In this document: piece after piece, positions 32,789 through 44,903 of the stretch
How positions within the stretch are numbered: position 1 is the stretch's first letter
How the letters are laid out: each line of letters starts with the position of its first letter
The notes under the pieces: model-generated
What the model saw: only the letters and a program-made list of their open reading frames with translations
Databases searched by the model: none
Told to the model about the DNA's origin: nothing
Program-made: the position numbers and the translations under genes
Origin: Harmonia axyridis
Taxonomy: Eukaryota > Arthropoda > Insecta > Coleoptera > Coccinellidae
Direction of reading: 5' to 3'
Length of the DNA: 64,000 nucleotides
Assembly: GCF_914767665.1 (NCBI RefSeq)
Contig: NC_059501.1
Span: 34,696,501-34,760,500 of the forward strand

Positions 32789-32895
32789 TATGCGCCAACA
32801 GCCGAAGGCACAACTGAACGGTGTTGCCGCTTTCGTTGGCAACTCCCAACGGGCAACTCCGGTAGGCTATCTTGCAAGGGCGTAGTCAAAAACAT

Positions 32896-34169
32896 TTCAT
32901 AGGTGATTCAGAGATTTTCAAAATTAGCGGACTTAGCTTGAATGTTCTGAGAGGATATTCAAATGTAGGAGAGGATAACCTCAACGTGAAAATAATTAAC
33001 CTAGAAATATGCAGGGCAATTCTTCATTACCAAAAATACCTATCAAGTGACCCCTACTTGGCGTTAGAAGCTTTTGAGCTATCGTTCATTCATTTCGCCG
33101 TTGGAAACCACAGAAATATAGGAAATATTTAAATTTGGTTTATTTTGATGTAATTCTTATCGCCTATTTGAACTGGTTTTTTATGGTTCTAATGACGAGA
33201 TGAATTAGGAATTGTGCATGAAGCATGAAATTGTTATTTGATATTTACACGCGAAGTTTCAACGCTTTCGCATATATTGTCACGGAAATATTTGCCTTAT
33301 AATTCAATTTATACCGGTTTAGTTAAGGTAGGAGGAACATTTCTGTGAACAGTAAGGTGAGTATGCAACCAGTTATTCAAATGAATGTTTTACATGTAGC
33401 CTAGCCTATAATATAAAGTAGAAATGGACGGAGTTTCATCAGCTTTGCCATGAGATTTTCAAATTTGGAAAACACATACATATGAAAATTGTCTTCCCGC
33501 AAGCGCAAATCTACTATTATAATAAAAATATTCCAAAAAAATTATCTCGAAGAACATGATTTTTTGAAGATAGTTTCATTTTTTATAGGGACAATAGGCA
33601 ACCTACAATTCAACAACGGGTATTAAGAATTGCGCACCCTGAGTTTCTAGTTTCAATCTTTTTATGATCTTAGATAATCAACCAATATCATCATAGGCGT
33701 AACGAGGGGGGTATTGATAAGAAGAAATTTAAAAAAATTGTTAGTTACAATTGAAGAATGTGTTGCTAATGCAGCACATTCGTCATCAGTAGTTAAACCT
33801 TATTGTTTTTGAGTTTGGGACCATTTTCGGCTCAAAAATACTGACATTGTGATAAATGATGTAACGCTCTGTTTGTCCAACGAGTACTGAAAAACCAGAC
33901 ACTGACTTGAAATTAGAAGATTTAAAGCTGTTCAAATAATTATTTTTCGTATTTTTCTCCAGAAATTTCACATGAATCTTCAAATTCTTTTTTAAAATAG
34001 AAAAATACGAAAAATAATTATTTGAACAACAGCTTCGAATAAAATACCAAGAACCAATGACATTTATCACTTGTTTGTATTAATTGAAATGCATTAAATT
34101 CAGTTAATGCTTGGAATTTTCGATTTGTTCATTTCGATATAGGTCAAAGTATATCCTGGACTGTCAGGC
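32896..34169. other. Intergenic stretch with one hairpin
   Basis: No gene recognised. At 33929-34034 an inverted pair of about 32 bp (GCTGTTCAAATAATTATTTT … TCGTATTTTTCT and its complement) encloses a loop of about 40 bp. A GAGGGGGGTATTGAT run near 33705 resembles G-rich hAT MITE ends but has no partner. Confidence 0.55.
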
Positions 34170-34439
34170 AAGTAGCTGGTTTCGTTGGTTGTTGTAGGCC
34201 ATAAGATCTGCCTACTGAAACCTCAAATGCGCGGTTGGCTTCTGTTGTTGACTCCGTTTGTTTGTTGTTTCCCACCAAATGTTGCTCATCCCAACACTTT
34301 TTCAACGTACTGATGATGAAGGCCGAAAGCCCGAAAAGCGTGTCTATGTTTACCGCTCCCCCTTGAGGGATATTTACTTATATATTACCCTTGCTTGTAA
34401 ACAATTCCCCTCATTATTCCTCTCATACAGTTATATCCT
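34170..34439 (+). repeat. Dispersed repeat B, copy 2, with hammerhead-like motif
   Basis: The first 150 bp match 1-150. Downstream lies ACTGATGATGAAGGCCGAAA, then GCCCGAAAAGCGTGTCTATG. This resembles the hammerhead ribozyme region of Penelope-like element pseudo-LTRs (see findings). It abuts the RT copy at 34440. Confidence 0.5.
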
Positions 34440-35640
34440 GTTATAATGATGTCATGATTTTCCACGTGTTTTTGATACTATCGATCACGTATTGATTTTG
34501 AGAAAACTTGCATCATTTGGTTTAGCTCCTCCTTTTCTGATTCTTAATCGTTCCTATTTGAAGGGAAAGATGAATTATGTATTTTATAATAGCTTCAAAT
34601 CTTACGGGTATGACCACAAAACCGGCGTTCCTCAAGGATCTAATCTAGGTACATTATTGTTTGCCATCTTTATAAACGATTTTCAGTTCTCTCTCAGTTG
34701 CAAGGTTTTGACCTATGCGGATGAATTGAAGCTTTATTGGAGATGGTGTCGAACTGCTGTTGTTTTGCGCCTCAATCGAGTCTGGAGTTTGTCCACGGAT
34801 GGTGCTTGCGGAATGAAATTATTTTGAATTTGAAAAAGTGCTTCAAAGTTACTTACAAGAGAAAAACGCAGCCGCTCACTTTTAGCTATCATATTGAAGA
34901 CCACCTGATTGCTGCTGGAAGCCGCTTTCGTGACCTGAGAGTCCTATTTGACAGTGATTTGAGTTTTGTCCCACACGTTGAAGAGATATGTGCCTCTTCT
35001 TGTAGGTCATTGGGATTCCTCTTTAGAAGCTTCAAGGAATTTGATGATTTGTCTGCTCTCAGGAGCGTTTACTTCTCGCCTGTTGTTAGTAAGTCGGAAT
35101 ATGCTAATTTGATATGGTTTACAATATATGCAACTAATCTCACTCCGGTTGAGCGAATCCAGAGGAAATTTGTCAAATATGTCATGTTCAGCAGGACAGG
35201 GAGGTATCCTGAGCGTGGTGTTGATCTTTTACGGTATCATGGAGGAATTGAGAATTTCAACTTTCCTTACCGTCAGATCCTGCAATGTGCAAAATTCGCA
35301 CAGAAGCTTCTTAGCGGAAGGATAGACTACCCTTTCCTGATCTCCTGAGTCAACATCCTGGTGCTGAGAGTGGTTAACAGGCGCCCGCTTGCGTTTGGCC
35401 TGCCGACTCCTCGGACTAACATTCTTCGACGAACACCTGTGTATCGGTTTTGTGAGAGTGCTAATAAGCTAAGTTTCGATGTGTTTCTATAGTTATAGTT
35501 TTGTAATTAATTTTTATAATTTCGAGTTTTTAATTTTTAGGATGTCTTTTTCTTGTTTATGAAATGCTTTTTATTTGTACCCCCTTATTGGGAACTCTCC
35601 TGTTGGGTATAATGAAGATTTATTAGTATTATTATTATAA
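34440..35640 (+). pseudogene. Non-LTR retrotransposon, family R copy 2
   Basis: Same family as 24405-25672 and truncated at nearly the same 5' point. It keeps GVPQGSNLGTLLFAIFINDF. The catalytic box has decayed to TYADELKLYW (second Asp changed to Glu). A frameshift near 34790 moves reading to the frame starting 34737 (SSLEFVHGWCLRN…). A stop at 35346-35348 cuts the C-terminus; the remainder (RRPLAFGLPTPRTNILRR…) still follows in frame. The 3' end is GGTATAATGAAGATTTATTA. This copy is clearly dead and older-looking than copy 1. Confidence 0.83.
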
Positions 35641-36885
35641 TATATCACCATCAAATTATTGATAATAGCTCTCAACAATATTCTCCATTCAAATTGGTCT
35701 ATCTCGGATGTAATCCATCTTTTCAATGAAAATTTAAAAAAATTCTGCATTTGATAGTGTCTTCTTGTTTCTAGGCATGTCTTCGACTCTTCTAAAAATA
35801 ATCGAAAAACCCTGTTCTTCTGAAAATATTAACTGTTTCATAGAAATATTACTTCAGAACAGCTCAAAACTCAGAAACTCAATTATCGGATTTTTATAGA
35901 TGAACTTTATAAGTCTTTTCACAAAATTTCAGTGATATCTCGTGAATAAATTCTGAGATATCGAAATTTTGAGAAATTTTTCTTTAATCTTTCTATTATA
36001 CAACCGTTACAGTTTCTAATTCTGTATGACCTTATATGCCTCGATAAATGAAGAACTGAAAAGGGGCCGAAGATGGCACTGCTGTCCATCTTTGATTGGA
36101 AATGATCGAACGAAAATAATTTGAACCTTTTTGTAAAATAAAAATATAGGAAATAAAATGAGGTTGAATGGATTATTGTGTATAGTTATTGAGTATTTAA
36201 ATAGATAGATACTCGATGGTATAGTGAAACTGATTTCAGTTCTATAATGAATTCCTTGTTATTTTGTTGATCACAGTAAGATATTAGATATGTATTTGAT
36301 AGTTCCTTTTATTCTTCTACCATTGAAAATCACATATTGAATTTATATGGCTTATTTTATAGAATCATTGATAACAATAAAACGTATTCAGTTATGATAC
36401 CACATCGTTTCTATCAATACTTATTTCACTATAATATTCAATATTCTCCAATCAATCGATTTTTTTCATGGGAACACTGTTTAGACAAAACAGACACCAA
36501 ATTGTTATGACTATAAGATCAATTGGTTGAATCATGAAATAAATAATATTATTACCTTTGCAATGAGTATCGATAACTGATACCAGAGACATAATATTAT
36601 TCTATTCTTGTGAATGAGAGCACTCTCCATTCGTTTTTATTTTTATTTTAGATATTTATAACAATCTTCAATGCTGACATCAAAAAATAATTTCCTGTAC
36701 CTAATAGTTGGAATAGTTTTTAACATTTTCAAGCGAATCCAAGATCAAGCCGAGAAAACTCGAATGTGAGCATTATGATGATGGGTTATACATAATTTCA
36801 CAATCATCGATAACTTTCGAATACTTCTAGAGAGTACCTCTTGAGGAATTTTCTCAGGTCACCACTTTCCTACAGAGATAAGTAA
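35641..36885. other. AT-rich non-coding stretch
   Basis: No gene, repeat pair or RNA recognised. Confidence 0.5.
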
Positions 36886-36893
36886 AAGGGAAG

Positions 36894-37099
36894 CAAGGGC
36901 GGATTTACGGGGGGGGTAATGGGGGAAATTACCCCCCATGAATATCGAAACCCTGAAAAAAAGTTACCTATATAATGGTGCACATAAAATATTTCATGCA
37001 ATAATTTCAAATTGGTAATTTCCCAAATATTGCAAATTATTGGTTTTGAATCGTTACTTACCGCCCCCCCCCCATGAAAAATAGCTATATCCACCCTTG
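36894..37099. mobile_element. Small hAT-type MITE with perfect 8-bp TSD
   Basis: CAAGGGCGGAT … ATCCACCCTTG terminal repeats, each followed inward by a G/C run (GGGGGGG and CCCCCCCCC). Target duplication AAGGGAAG at 36886-36893 and 37100-37107. Length is 206 bp with no coding capacity. Confidence 0.85.
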
Positions 37100-37419
37100 A
37101 AGGGAAGTAGATTAGCAGCTAGAAAAGACAATGACAAAATAACTCCAGAAAAAGCCTTATCAAAATATCAAAGAAATGCAGTTTGGAGTGATTCAAGATA
37201 ATCTTTCGCAAGAGAAACATATTATCCTTGAAGAACAAGACTGGTCTAGAACAGGACACGGAATAGAAACCCAAATTTATAATAACGATAGCCGATTGGA
37301 AAATAGCAGAGAAAAAAAAAAACGCAACCGCAGTCACATTTTAAGTTTTAAGACAATGCTAAAGCCTCGACAAGGTCTGGCACGAAATACTCAAACACCA
37401 AATACTAGAAAAAATCCGA

Positions 37420-37935
37420 TAGCGTAAGTAAAGCTGATATCTTCATACCACAAAAATCGATCAAAGAAAGTATGTTAAGAAAGGAAACGATTTTGACAGG
37501 AGTGCCCAAGGGATCGCTACTAGGACCTTTACTATTCTCAATATATACGAGTGACATATAGAAGAGGCAGAACACTAACCTAGAACTGTACCCCGATATC
37601 ACAGAAATGCTTGCCTCCCGAAGAACGAAAGGATATTGATCAACTGCAAAAACAGCTGGATGAAATAACCAATAGATCAAAAAGTGAAAAAATACAAGTA
37701 AACCAAGAGAAAAGGAAACCAATCATAAAGACGAAAAAAACCTACGAAAAAGTTAAGATAACTGGCAAAACTGAAATTCGACAGGGAACTGAAGTTCAAT
37801 AAACCCGTCAAGGTAAAGGGAAACAACAAAGTAGGAAAACTCAAAGGGTACCACAACCATCTTATCGATAAAAAGAACAGTAAGCTCAATAACGAGCTCA
37901 AAGTCAGGATATACAAATCCATAGATTTGTTATGA
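37420..37935 (+). pseudogene. Decayed non-LTR RT fragment
   Basis: The palm motif ILTGVPKGSLLGPLLFSIYT is readable near 37493-37552, then NTNLELYPDITEM where the catalytic YADD box is expected, so the active site is destroyed. Downstream LKFNKPVKV and NNELKVRIYKSI lie in other frames. Several stops and frameshifts show an old jockey-type remnant. Confidence 0.55.
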
Positions 37936-39317
37936 TCTACCTCAGTTAAATATTCATCATGAACAGGACAAAACTGCCAGCGTTAAAAACAATTCACAGC
38001 AATTACAAAAGCAAAGCAACCATTGAAAGATAACCATGTATGACTCTGACAGGAACAGAAAAAAAATAAAGGGTTGAAGACAATCCGAAAAAAATAGTAC
38101 TTCCGAAAAATCAAATAACCTTCAAAACAAGGTGTCACTGAACCCTCCTTCCCATTTGAGATTTTAGGGATTGCTGTGATCACGCTCACAGGGTTGATAC
38201 AAATTTATTGGAACTAACCGTATAAAATGTCCCCCTTTTTGATTTTTTTCTGATTTTGCATATGGCCGAGATGAAGAAGGGTAGTACCTTTACAAATTGA
38301 CTACCTCTATATTGAAAGAATTCCAAAAATTGTGTCAGTATCTTCGTAGAATGGAAATTGTCCTTCATTCGCACTGAAAGCATCCAGGTACACCTTGTAT
38401 ATACCCCATCTTCTACGGTGTGATCTATTTTTTCTTATTTGTCAGTATTGTCCCAGAATTTCATTTTAATCCTCCGATTGTTCTCAGAGCTGAAAATAGA
38501 ACTGAGTATTTGCCGAAAAAATAATTAACGACTCGGGACCAGATAAGAAATAGCATCTTTGACATTACTGTCTCTCAATATCGCAATATTTGTCAAGAAA
38601 TTAATACCGATAAATTCCATATTTTTGTCATTTAATTACCGAGTCAACGAGCCGTGAAATCAATGTCAGTCGTTCGTTGTAAATCAAGCCTGGGAAAAAG
38701 AGGTTAACGTCCCAACAGCAACTGAACAGTACTTAAGTAATTTGAGAGGTTCTTATCTGTAGCGCCGACATTATAATTCATAAACCGACTGTGATTCGGT
38801 TTCTTGTAGCTTTCTTTCACCATTTCTCAGAAGGCTGAATATGCCTAAGCATTTAATTTTTAGGAGACCAAAGCGACAACGACTTGGAGGAATCAATGAA
38901 TCACTGTTTTTTCCATTTTTTTTTCATATAAATACGGATCGACTCTGTGAAATCGTGTAGACAAAAAGTTTGATGCCTATTAAATTATGTCAGGACTTCC
39001 GTTTGTGCTTTGAAGACGATTTCACAATTGAGATAAGAAATTTGGAAATAACACACGATGTCAAGTTGAACAACAATATTTCCACTAACTTTTCATGAAG
39101 AATGTTGATATGAATATTCGATTCAGAATTGTTTCTATTTATTTTTTATTTGAAGCCGAAGATAATGTTTGGATCACCAAGAATACGATAAATGAAAGAA
39201 TCATTGCAAAAATGTCTGCACTTCTGGTTCAAGTTAAAATTCCACATTGATCCACAAATCACAATCACAAATCTGGCGCTCCTGCGATGACCAAACTTTG
39301 TACGGTGTATGAAGTTG
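37936..39317. other. Non-coding stretch
   Basis: No gene recognised on either strand. Confidence 0.5.
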
Positions 39318-39319
39318 TA

Positions 39320-40258
39320 CCGGGTTTTTCACCATAATTTGACCCCCCTTTAACTTTGTTACTAGAAGAGGTACAAAAAAATGTTTTCTACAAAAGTTTC
39401 ACGAATTCGACTAGTGTTTTTTAAAATGATTTCACAAAACGAAATATATACAGAGTGGGCAACATATTGATAGCAACTTCATTTTTTCAAATGGAACACC
39501 CTGTATATTTTTCTATATTTGACTAGCTCTTTTTCCCCTGATTTGGAATATATAACATATGTTTGGCCTATCTCTCTTATTCTGAGTACCACAGAGGTTC
39601 AAATTCTAAGAACCACCTGTCAAAAGTAATCAATTTTCAAGTGGAAGGCTGCGATAACTCAAAATGCCCTTTTTGAGTTATCTCGTTGGCAACGATATGA
39701 CATACGTTTTTCACTATAAATTGGAATTGGATCATTTGGATGCAACTCCATATATTCTCTCCTTGTAGCTTTCTTATTTTATGTTCTCCACATAAAGCGA
39801 AAATATTTCAAATTTCTCCGCTTCTGTGTAGTGCATATTCGATGAATAGTTCTATTCAATGACAAACGTATGTTATATATCGTAGCCAACGAGATAACTC
39901 AAAAAAGGGCATTTTGAATATCGCAGCCTTCTAAGTGAAAACAATTACTCAGCTTGCCAGGTGGTTCTTAGAATTTGAAACTCTGTGGTACTCAGAATAA
40001 GAGAGGTAGGCCAAACATATGTTATATATTCAAAAATAGGGGAAAAAGAGGTAGTCAAATATAGAAAAATATACAGGGTGTTCCATTTGAAAAACTGAAG
40101 TTGCTATCAATATGTTGCCCACTCTGTATATATTTCGTTTTGTGAAATCATTTTAAAAAACACTAGTCGATTTCGTGAAACTTTTGTAGAAAACATTTTT
40201 TTGTACCTCTTTTAGTAACAAAGTTAAAGGGGGGGTCAAAGTATGGTGAAAAACCCGG
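39320..40258. mobile_element. Palindromic element C, copy 1, TA borders
   Basis: CCGGGTTTTTCACCATAATT at left and its complement (…TATGGTGAAAAACCCGG) at right, with TA on both sides (39318-39319, 40259-40260). Arms of about 430 bp match throughout: ATATATACAGAGTGGGCAAC, AATGGAACACCCTGTATATT, AACTCAAAATGCCC. The centre is near 39780-39860. No transposase. Probably a Tc1/mariner-type MITE. Confidence 0.85.
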
Positions 40259-40392
40259 TACATTCACCTTATGTTCTTTATCTTTTCGAAGCAAATAAGT
40301 AGAGGACAGCACTGTACGACTGTCGATTTTTTTTGCATGAAATTGATGTTTTACCGCTTTTTTAATGATTTTTAGTACTTAAGTGCTTTGTA
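40259..40392. other. Spacer between two palindromic elements
   Basis: About 130 bp separating two copies of element C in the same locality; nothing else recognised. Confidence 0.5.
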
Positions 40393-42589
40393 CCGGGTTT
40401 TTCACCATAATTTGACCCCCCCCTTTAACTTTGTTACTTAAAGGGGTACAGAAAAATGTTTCATACAAGTTTCACGAAATCGCCTAGTGTCTTTCAAAAT
40501 GATTTCACAAAATGAAATATATACATAGTGTCCAACATATTGATTGCAACTTCATTTTTTATAATGGAACACCCTGTATATTTTTCTATATTTGACTAGC
40601 TCTTTTTCCCTGATTACGAATATATAACATATGTTTGGTCTATCTCTCTTATTCTGGGTACCACAGTGTCTCAAATTTTAAGAACCACCTGGCATGCTCA
40701 GTAATAAGTTTTCAAGTGGTAGGCTTGCAACCTACCGCTTGAGTTATTGCATAACTCAAAATGCCCTTTTTTGAGTTATCTCGTTAGAAACGATATGACA
40801 TACGTTTTTCACTATAAATTTGAATTGGATGATTAGGATGCAACTCCAAATATTCTCTCCTTGTAGCGTTCTTATTTTTATTGTTCTTCACATAAAGTGA
40901 AAATATTTCAAATTTTTCCGCTGCTGTGCAGTGCATATTCGATGAACAGTTTCATTCATTCAAAAAAGGGCATTTTGAATTATCGCAGCCTTCCACTTGA
41001 AAACTGATTACTTAGCTTGCCAGGTATTTGAAACTCTGTGGTACTCAGAATAAGAGAGATAGACCAAACATATGTTATATATTCGTAATCAGGGGAAGAA
41101 CTAGCCAAATTTAGAAAAATATACAGGGTGTTCTATTTGAAAAAATGAAGTTGTTATCAATATGTTGCCCACTCTGTATATATTTGGATGCTAAACATTC
41201 TTGTGAGAGCTCAGTTTTGTATATGTGCAATGATTGGTTGAGAGAGATTGATAGAAATAAAATAATTTCAGCTGTATTCATTGATTTCAAGAGAGCCTTC
41301 GAGACAGTAGACCGTAAATTACTGTTGAAAAAGTTGGAAAGGATGGGAATTAGAGATTTAGTTCTTGATTGGTTCAAATCGTATTTGAGTAAAAGGACAC
41401 AAAAAGTTAAATTTAACGGTGTAATATCTTCCGGTATTGAAAATGAATACGGTGTTCCCCAGGGAACAACTTTGGGAAATTTGTTATTTCTAATATATAT
41501 AAATGACATTATAAAAAATAAGAAACATTGTAAAATATTAGCATTTGCGGATGATACCATGTTATATATTACGGGAGAGAATAGTGATAATATGGTTAGT
41601 ATTATGAATGAAGATCTAGAAATAATAAATGACTGGATGGGAGATAATAGAGATAGTGAATTGAAATAAATCGCAATATATGTTTTTTGGTAGCGAAATT
41701 AGATTAAAGGAAATTAATAAAGAAAATATAAAAGTGTCAATAAACAAAAATATATTGAAAGAAGCAACATCAATTAAATACTTGGGAGTAAAAATGGATC
41801 AAAATTTGAATTTTAAATTACATGTTGAGTATATTGTGGGGAAGATGGCACAAAAAATTCAGTTCATAAATAGAATTAGTGACAAAATAGATATAAAGAC
41901 TAGATCGTTGTTATTTAGGGCAATAGTTTTACCTCATTTGGACTTTTGCGCGTCATTATTTTTCAACTTGAAATCGAATAGCATGGATAAGCTGCAGAAA
42001 ATATTGAATCGTGGTATGAGAATGGTCTTGAGGTGTAATAGAAGAACTCCAATTAGGTTGATGTTAGAAGCGTTGAATTTGATGAATGTAAGACAAAGGA
42101 TTAAATTCAGAACATTAGAAATGATATATAAGATTGAACATAAAATGCTGCCAAACTGTTTATCTGAAAATATTAAGTATATATCTGAAGTGCATGAGTA
42201 TAATACAAGAAATAGAAATAACTTTTATGTAGATTCTTTTCGTACCTGTTCGGCCTCAGGGTCAACACTTGTAAAAGGATTAACTTTATATAATGAATTG
42301 CCAAATGAAATAAAAAATTGTGATAATTATAGGAATTTTAGAAAATTATTGATTTCTTACATTAAGGAGCATTATGATTGAATTATTGTATTTCTGTAAT
42401 TTCATTGTTTGTAAATAGTATATTTTGCTAATAAAGGGTATTATTATTATTATTATTATTATTATTTCGTTTTGTAAAATCATTCTAGAAAACACTAGTC
42501 GATTTCGTGAAACTTTGGTAGGAAACATTTTTTAGTACCCCTTCTAGTAACAATGTTAAAGGAAGGGGAAATTATGGTAAAAAACCCTG
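40393..42589. mobile_element. Palindromic element C, copy 2, with nested retrotransposon
   Basis: The same termini as the copy at 39320 (CCGGGTTTTTCACC … TAAAAAACCCTG with TA at 40391-40392 and 42590-42591) and the same arm content. The right arm is split by the non-LTR element 41187-42468; sequence resumes as TTCGTTTTGTAAAATCATTC, exactly where copy 1 has TTCGTTTTGTGAAATCATTT. Confidence 0.85.
41187..42468 (+). pseudogene. 5'-truncated non-LTR retrotransposon in element C
   Basis: RT in two frames. 41190-41669 holds SCESSVLYMCNDWL, the catalytic AVFIDFKRAFETVD, YGVPQGTTLGNLLFLIYIND and LAFADDTMLYI. After one frameshift near 41660, 41680-42381 continues with MFFGSEIRL, SIKYLGVKMDQNLNF, AIVLPHLDFCASLF and the C-terminal EYNTRNRNNF…LYNELPNEIKN. 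Apart from that frameshift the RT region is open. The 5' end is truncated, the 3' tail is TAATAAAGGGTATTATTATT up to about 42468, and a short TATTT/ATTT duplication is likely. Same clade as 22222-23199 (shared YNTR…LPNEIK ending). Confidence 0.83.
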
Positions 42590-42763
42590 TACATTTCAAC
42601 GATTCTGTTGCGAAAAACAAAAGTTATAAAAAATTCACTTTCTACAATGTAAATTATTATTTGAGGAAATTATGTGAAAATCCCATCAAAATCGGTGATT
42701 CGTAAGAGGAAATTTCTCTAATTTCGTCATTAACTGAACAGCCACGTAGAGGTGTTCCCTCTT

Positions 42764-42956
42764 AAGGCCGTATTTCACTGAGGCAGATCCAGCTCGGCAG
42801 AGCGGTTGAGCGGGTACAAACTTCTCAACTAGCTTTCTGTGTGCATATTACTTTAAAATTTGAAGATTTTAAAGCAATATGCACACATTTAGCTTGTACA
42901 GACGGACGGCACCGGCCGAGCTGAACCAGCCTCAGCGTCCAGCGAACTAAGGCCTT
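42764..42956. repeat. Short MITE with AAGGCC ends
   Basis: AAGGCCGTATTTCACTGAGG … CCAGCTCGGC at left pairs with GCCGAGCTGAACCAGCCTCA … GCGAACTAAGGCCTT at right. Inner arms pair further (GTGCATATTACTTTAAAATT / TTTTAAAGCAATATGCACAC). About 190 bp and GC-richer than the surroundings. TTA precedes the left end (42762-42764), so a PIF/Harbinger-like origin is possible but unproved. Confidence 0.6.
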
Positions 42957-42965
42957 CATACTGTA

Positions 42966-44186
42966 CAGTGCATCCCATTTTGGGTGAGACAGCCAGGTTT
43001 CTCGCTTGTTATTTAAGATAGAGGCTTGCGATTTTCACGTTCCTGTCCTACTTTTTCGTGAAACTCAAGTTGGCCTAATCAGATTTTGCATAACTGTTCC
43101 CGTTCAAAAGATACAGGGTGATTTTGGAAATTGATACTTTTCGGACCCCTCCTTTATCTCCGAAGTTATTAGAAATAATGCTGAGCTATAAACTACGTCT
43201 GAATCAAAATTCTGCGTAGAATCCAGTGGCGTACTCAAATTTTTTTTTCGGGTTATGGTTTTGAAGATTCAACACAAACCTATATTTTCTTCAATGGAAC
43301 ACCCTGTATATTATTACTTCGTTGGATTCGTAATTTTTTTTCCTTCAAAATGATGTATGATACTATGTAGATAGGATGTTCAGAAATTTAAAAAAAACAC
43401 TAAAACATCAAATAATGATGGTTTTTTTGTTAATGGGCAATGGATTTCTCATTTAAAAAAAGAATCAATAATAATAATAATAATTCATTGCGATGGCAGC
43501 TAGATCAGATTGGTTTTTTCTTTCCAATCTTACTTGATAAAACAATGCTGCCAAATGCATAGTAGCCATAATAACAACAAGAATGTTTGTATCATCAATG
43601 ACCTACTACTTTTTAAATATCAAAAGTAATAATCCTCTTATTGAAACTTGGGAAATTCATGACCCATTAACAAAAAAACAATCATTATTTGATGTTTTAG
43701 TGTTTTTTTATATTTCTGGAAAATGTTATCGCAAACATCCATTAGTGGATATGCATTGGAAGAAGAAGAAGAAGATGAAAGTCCTACCTACATAGTATCA
43801 TACATCATTTTGAAGGAAAAAAAATACGAATCCAACGAAGTAATAATATACAGGGCGTTCCATTAAAAAAATATAGGTTTGTGTTGAATCTTCAAAACCA
43901 TACCCCGAAAAAAACAATTGAGTACGCCACTGGATTCTACGCAGAATTCTGATTCAGATGTAGTTTTTACCTCAGCATTATTTCTACTTCGGAGATAAAG
44001 GAGGGGTCCGAAAAGTATCAATTTCCAAAATCACCCTGTATCTCTTGAACGGAAACAGTTATGCAAAATCTGATTAGACCAACTTGAGTTTCACGAAAAA
44101 GTAGGACAGGAACGTGAAAACCGCAAGGCTCTATCTTAAATAACAAGCGAGAAACCTGGCTGTCTCACCCAAAATGGGATGCACTG
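42966..44186. mobile_element. Palindromic element D, TA borders
   Basis: CAGTGCATCCCATTTTGGGT … ACCCAAAATGGGATGCACTG with TA at 42964-42965 and 44187-44188. The arms of about 500 bp match closely, for example GTTTCTCGCTTGTTATTTAA, GAGTACGCCACTGGATTCTA and CATCAAATAATGATGGTTTT. The centre near 43480-43640 is unique. The arms carry the ATGGAACACCCTGTATATTA motif also found in element C. No transposase. Confidence 0.85.
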
Positions 44187-44188
44187 TA

Positions 44189-44837
44189 CTGGAATCGTAC
44201 GGTTTTCACTGATAAAACAGTTCCTTGAAACAGACTAGATATTAATCGACAAAATAAAATAATAATAATAGATTTTTGACCAAAATCAACAAAAAATCAA
44301 TATGATTTCACTTCCATATAATTCATGAATATTAATAAAAACGGCGTTGTTTACTTCAGGATGGTCAGGTTGAAGATTCCTTGCCCCCACCGAGAGCACT
44401 TGGTCTCGGTGTGATGAATGATGATGTCCCTACCTGATTATGGTCCATTATTTGAAAATCATGATACGTGGGATTGCCATTATATCAGGAAATCGAAGAC
44501 TGTTCTATTCGATATAATTATTTTTATTAATCACAAGTCCAAGTTCAATCAAAATAACCATTAGACACGTTTCCATGTTTCAATGGGAACTGATAAGTAT
44601 ATAGGTCATCTCGCGTGACCAAGCAAGTTCATTGATCATTGATGATATTGAAAAATAAAATTCTGTATTGATATATGAAAAAATAATCCAAAGAAATTTT
44701 TAATTCAATTTCTGTTTATCAGTGATATAACAATGATTCTGGTGTTGGATTCTCAATGTATACATTAATAATGATCATTTTTACCGAAACGTAGGATTCA
44801 ATTATTTCCGTAATTCATATCAAGAATGCTAAAATGT
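44189..44837. other. Non-coding stretch
   Basis: Nothing recognised. Confidence 0.5.
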
Positions 44838-44903
44838 AGGTTGGTCCAGTGGACAGAACTCTGTACTCCTAAACCGTTGGTCGACAGTTGGAACGCAGGC
44901 CGG
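44838..44903 (+). pseudogene. tRNA-like (Arg-CCT-like) sequence or SINE head
   Basis: TTGGTCCAGTGGACAGAACT fits a Pol III A box/D-arm, ACTCCTAAACC fits an anticodon loop with CCT, and AGTTGGAACGC about 45 nt downstream fits a degenerate B box/T-arm. Acceptor-stem pairing is not evident, so it is a pseudogene or the head of a tRNA-derived SINE rather than a working tRNA. Confidence 0.45.

Noticed and set aside
32689..32895. N-terminal extension of MADF-BESS protein 2
   Set aside because: Frame is open but the paralogue starts at the equivalent of 32688 and the extension overlaps the conserved upstream motif, so it is treated as 5'UTR/promoter.
42964..44188. Autonomous mariner inside element D
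   Set aside because: TIRs and TA borders are present but no HTH or DDE motif is found in any frame of the interior.
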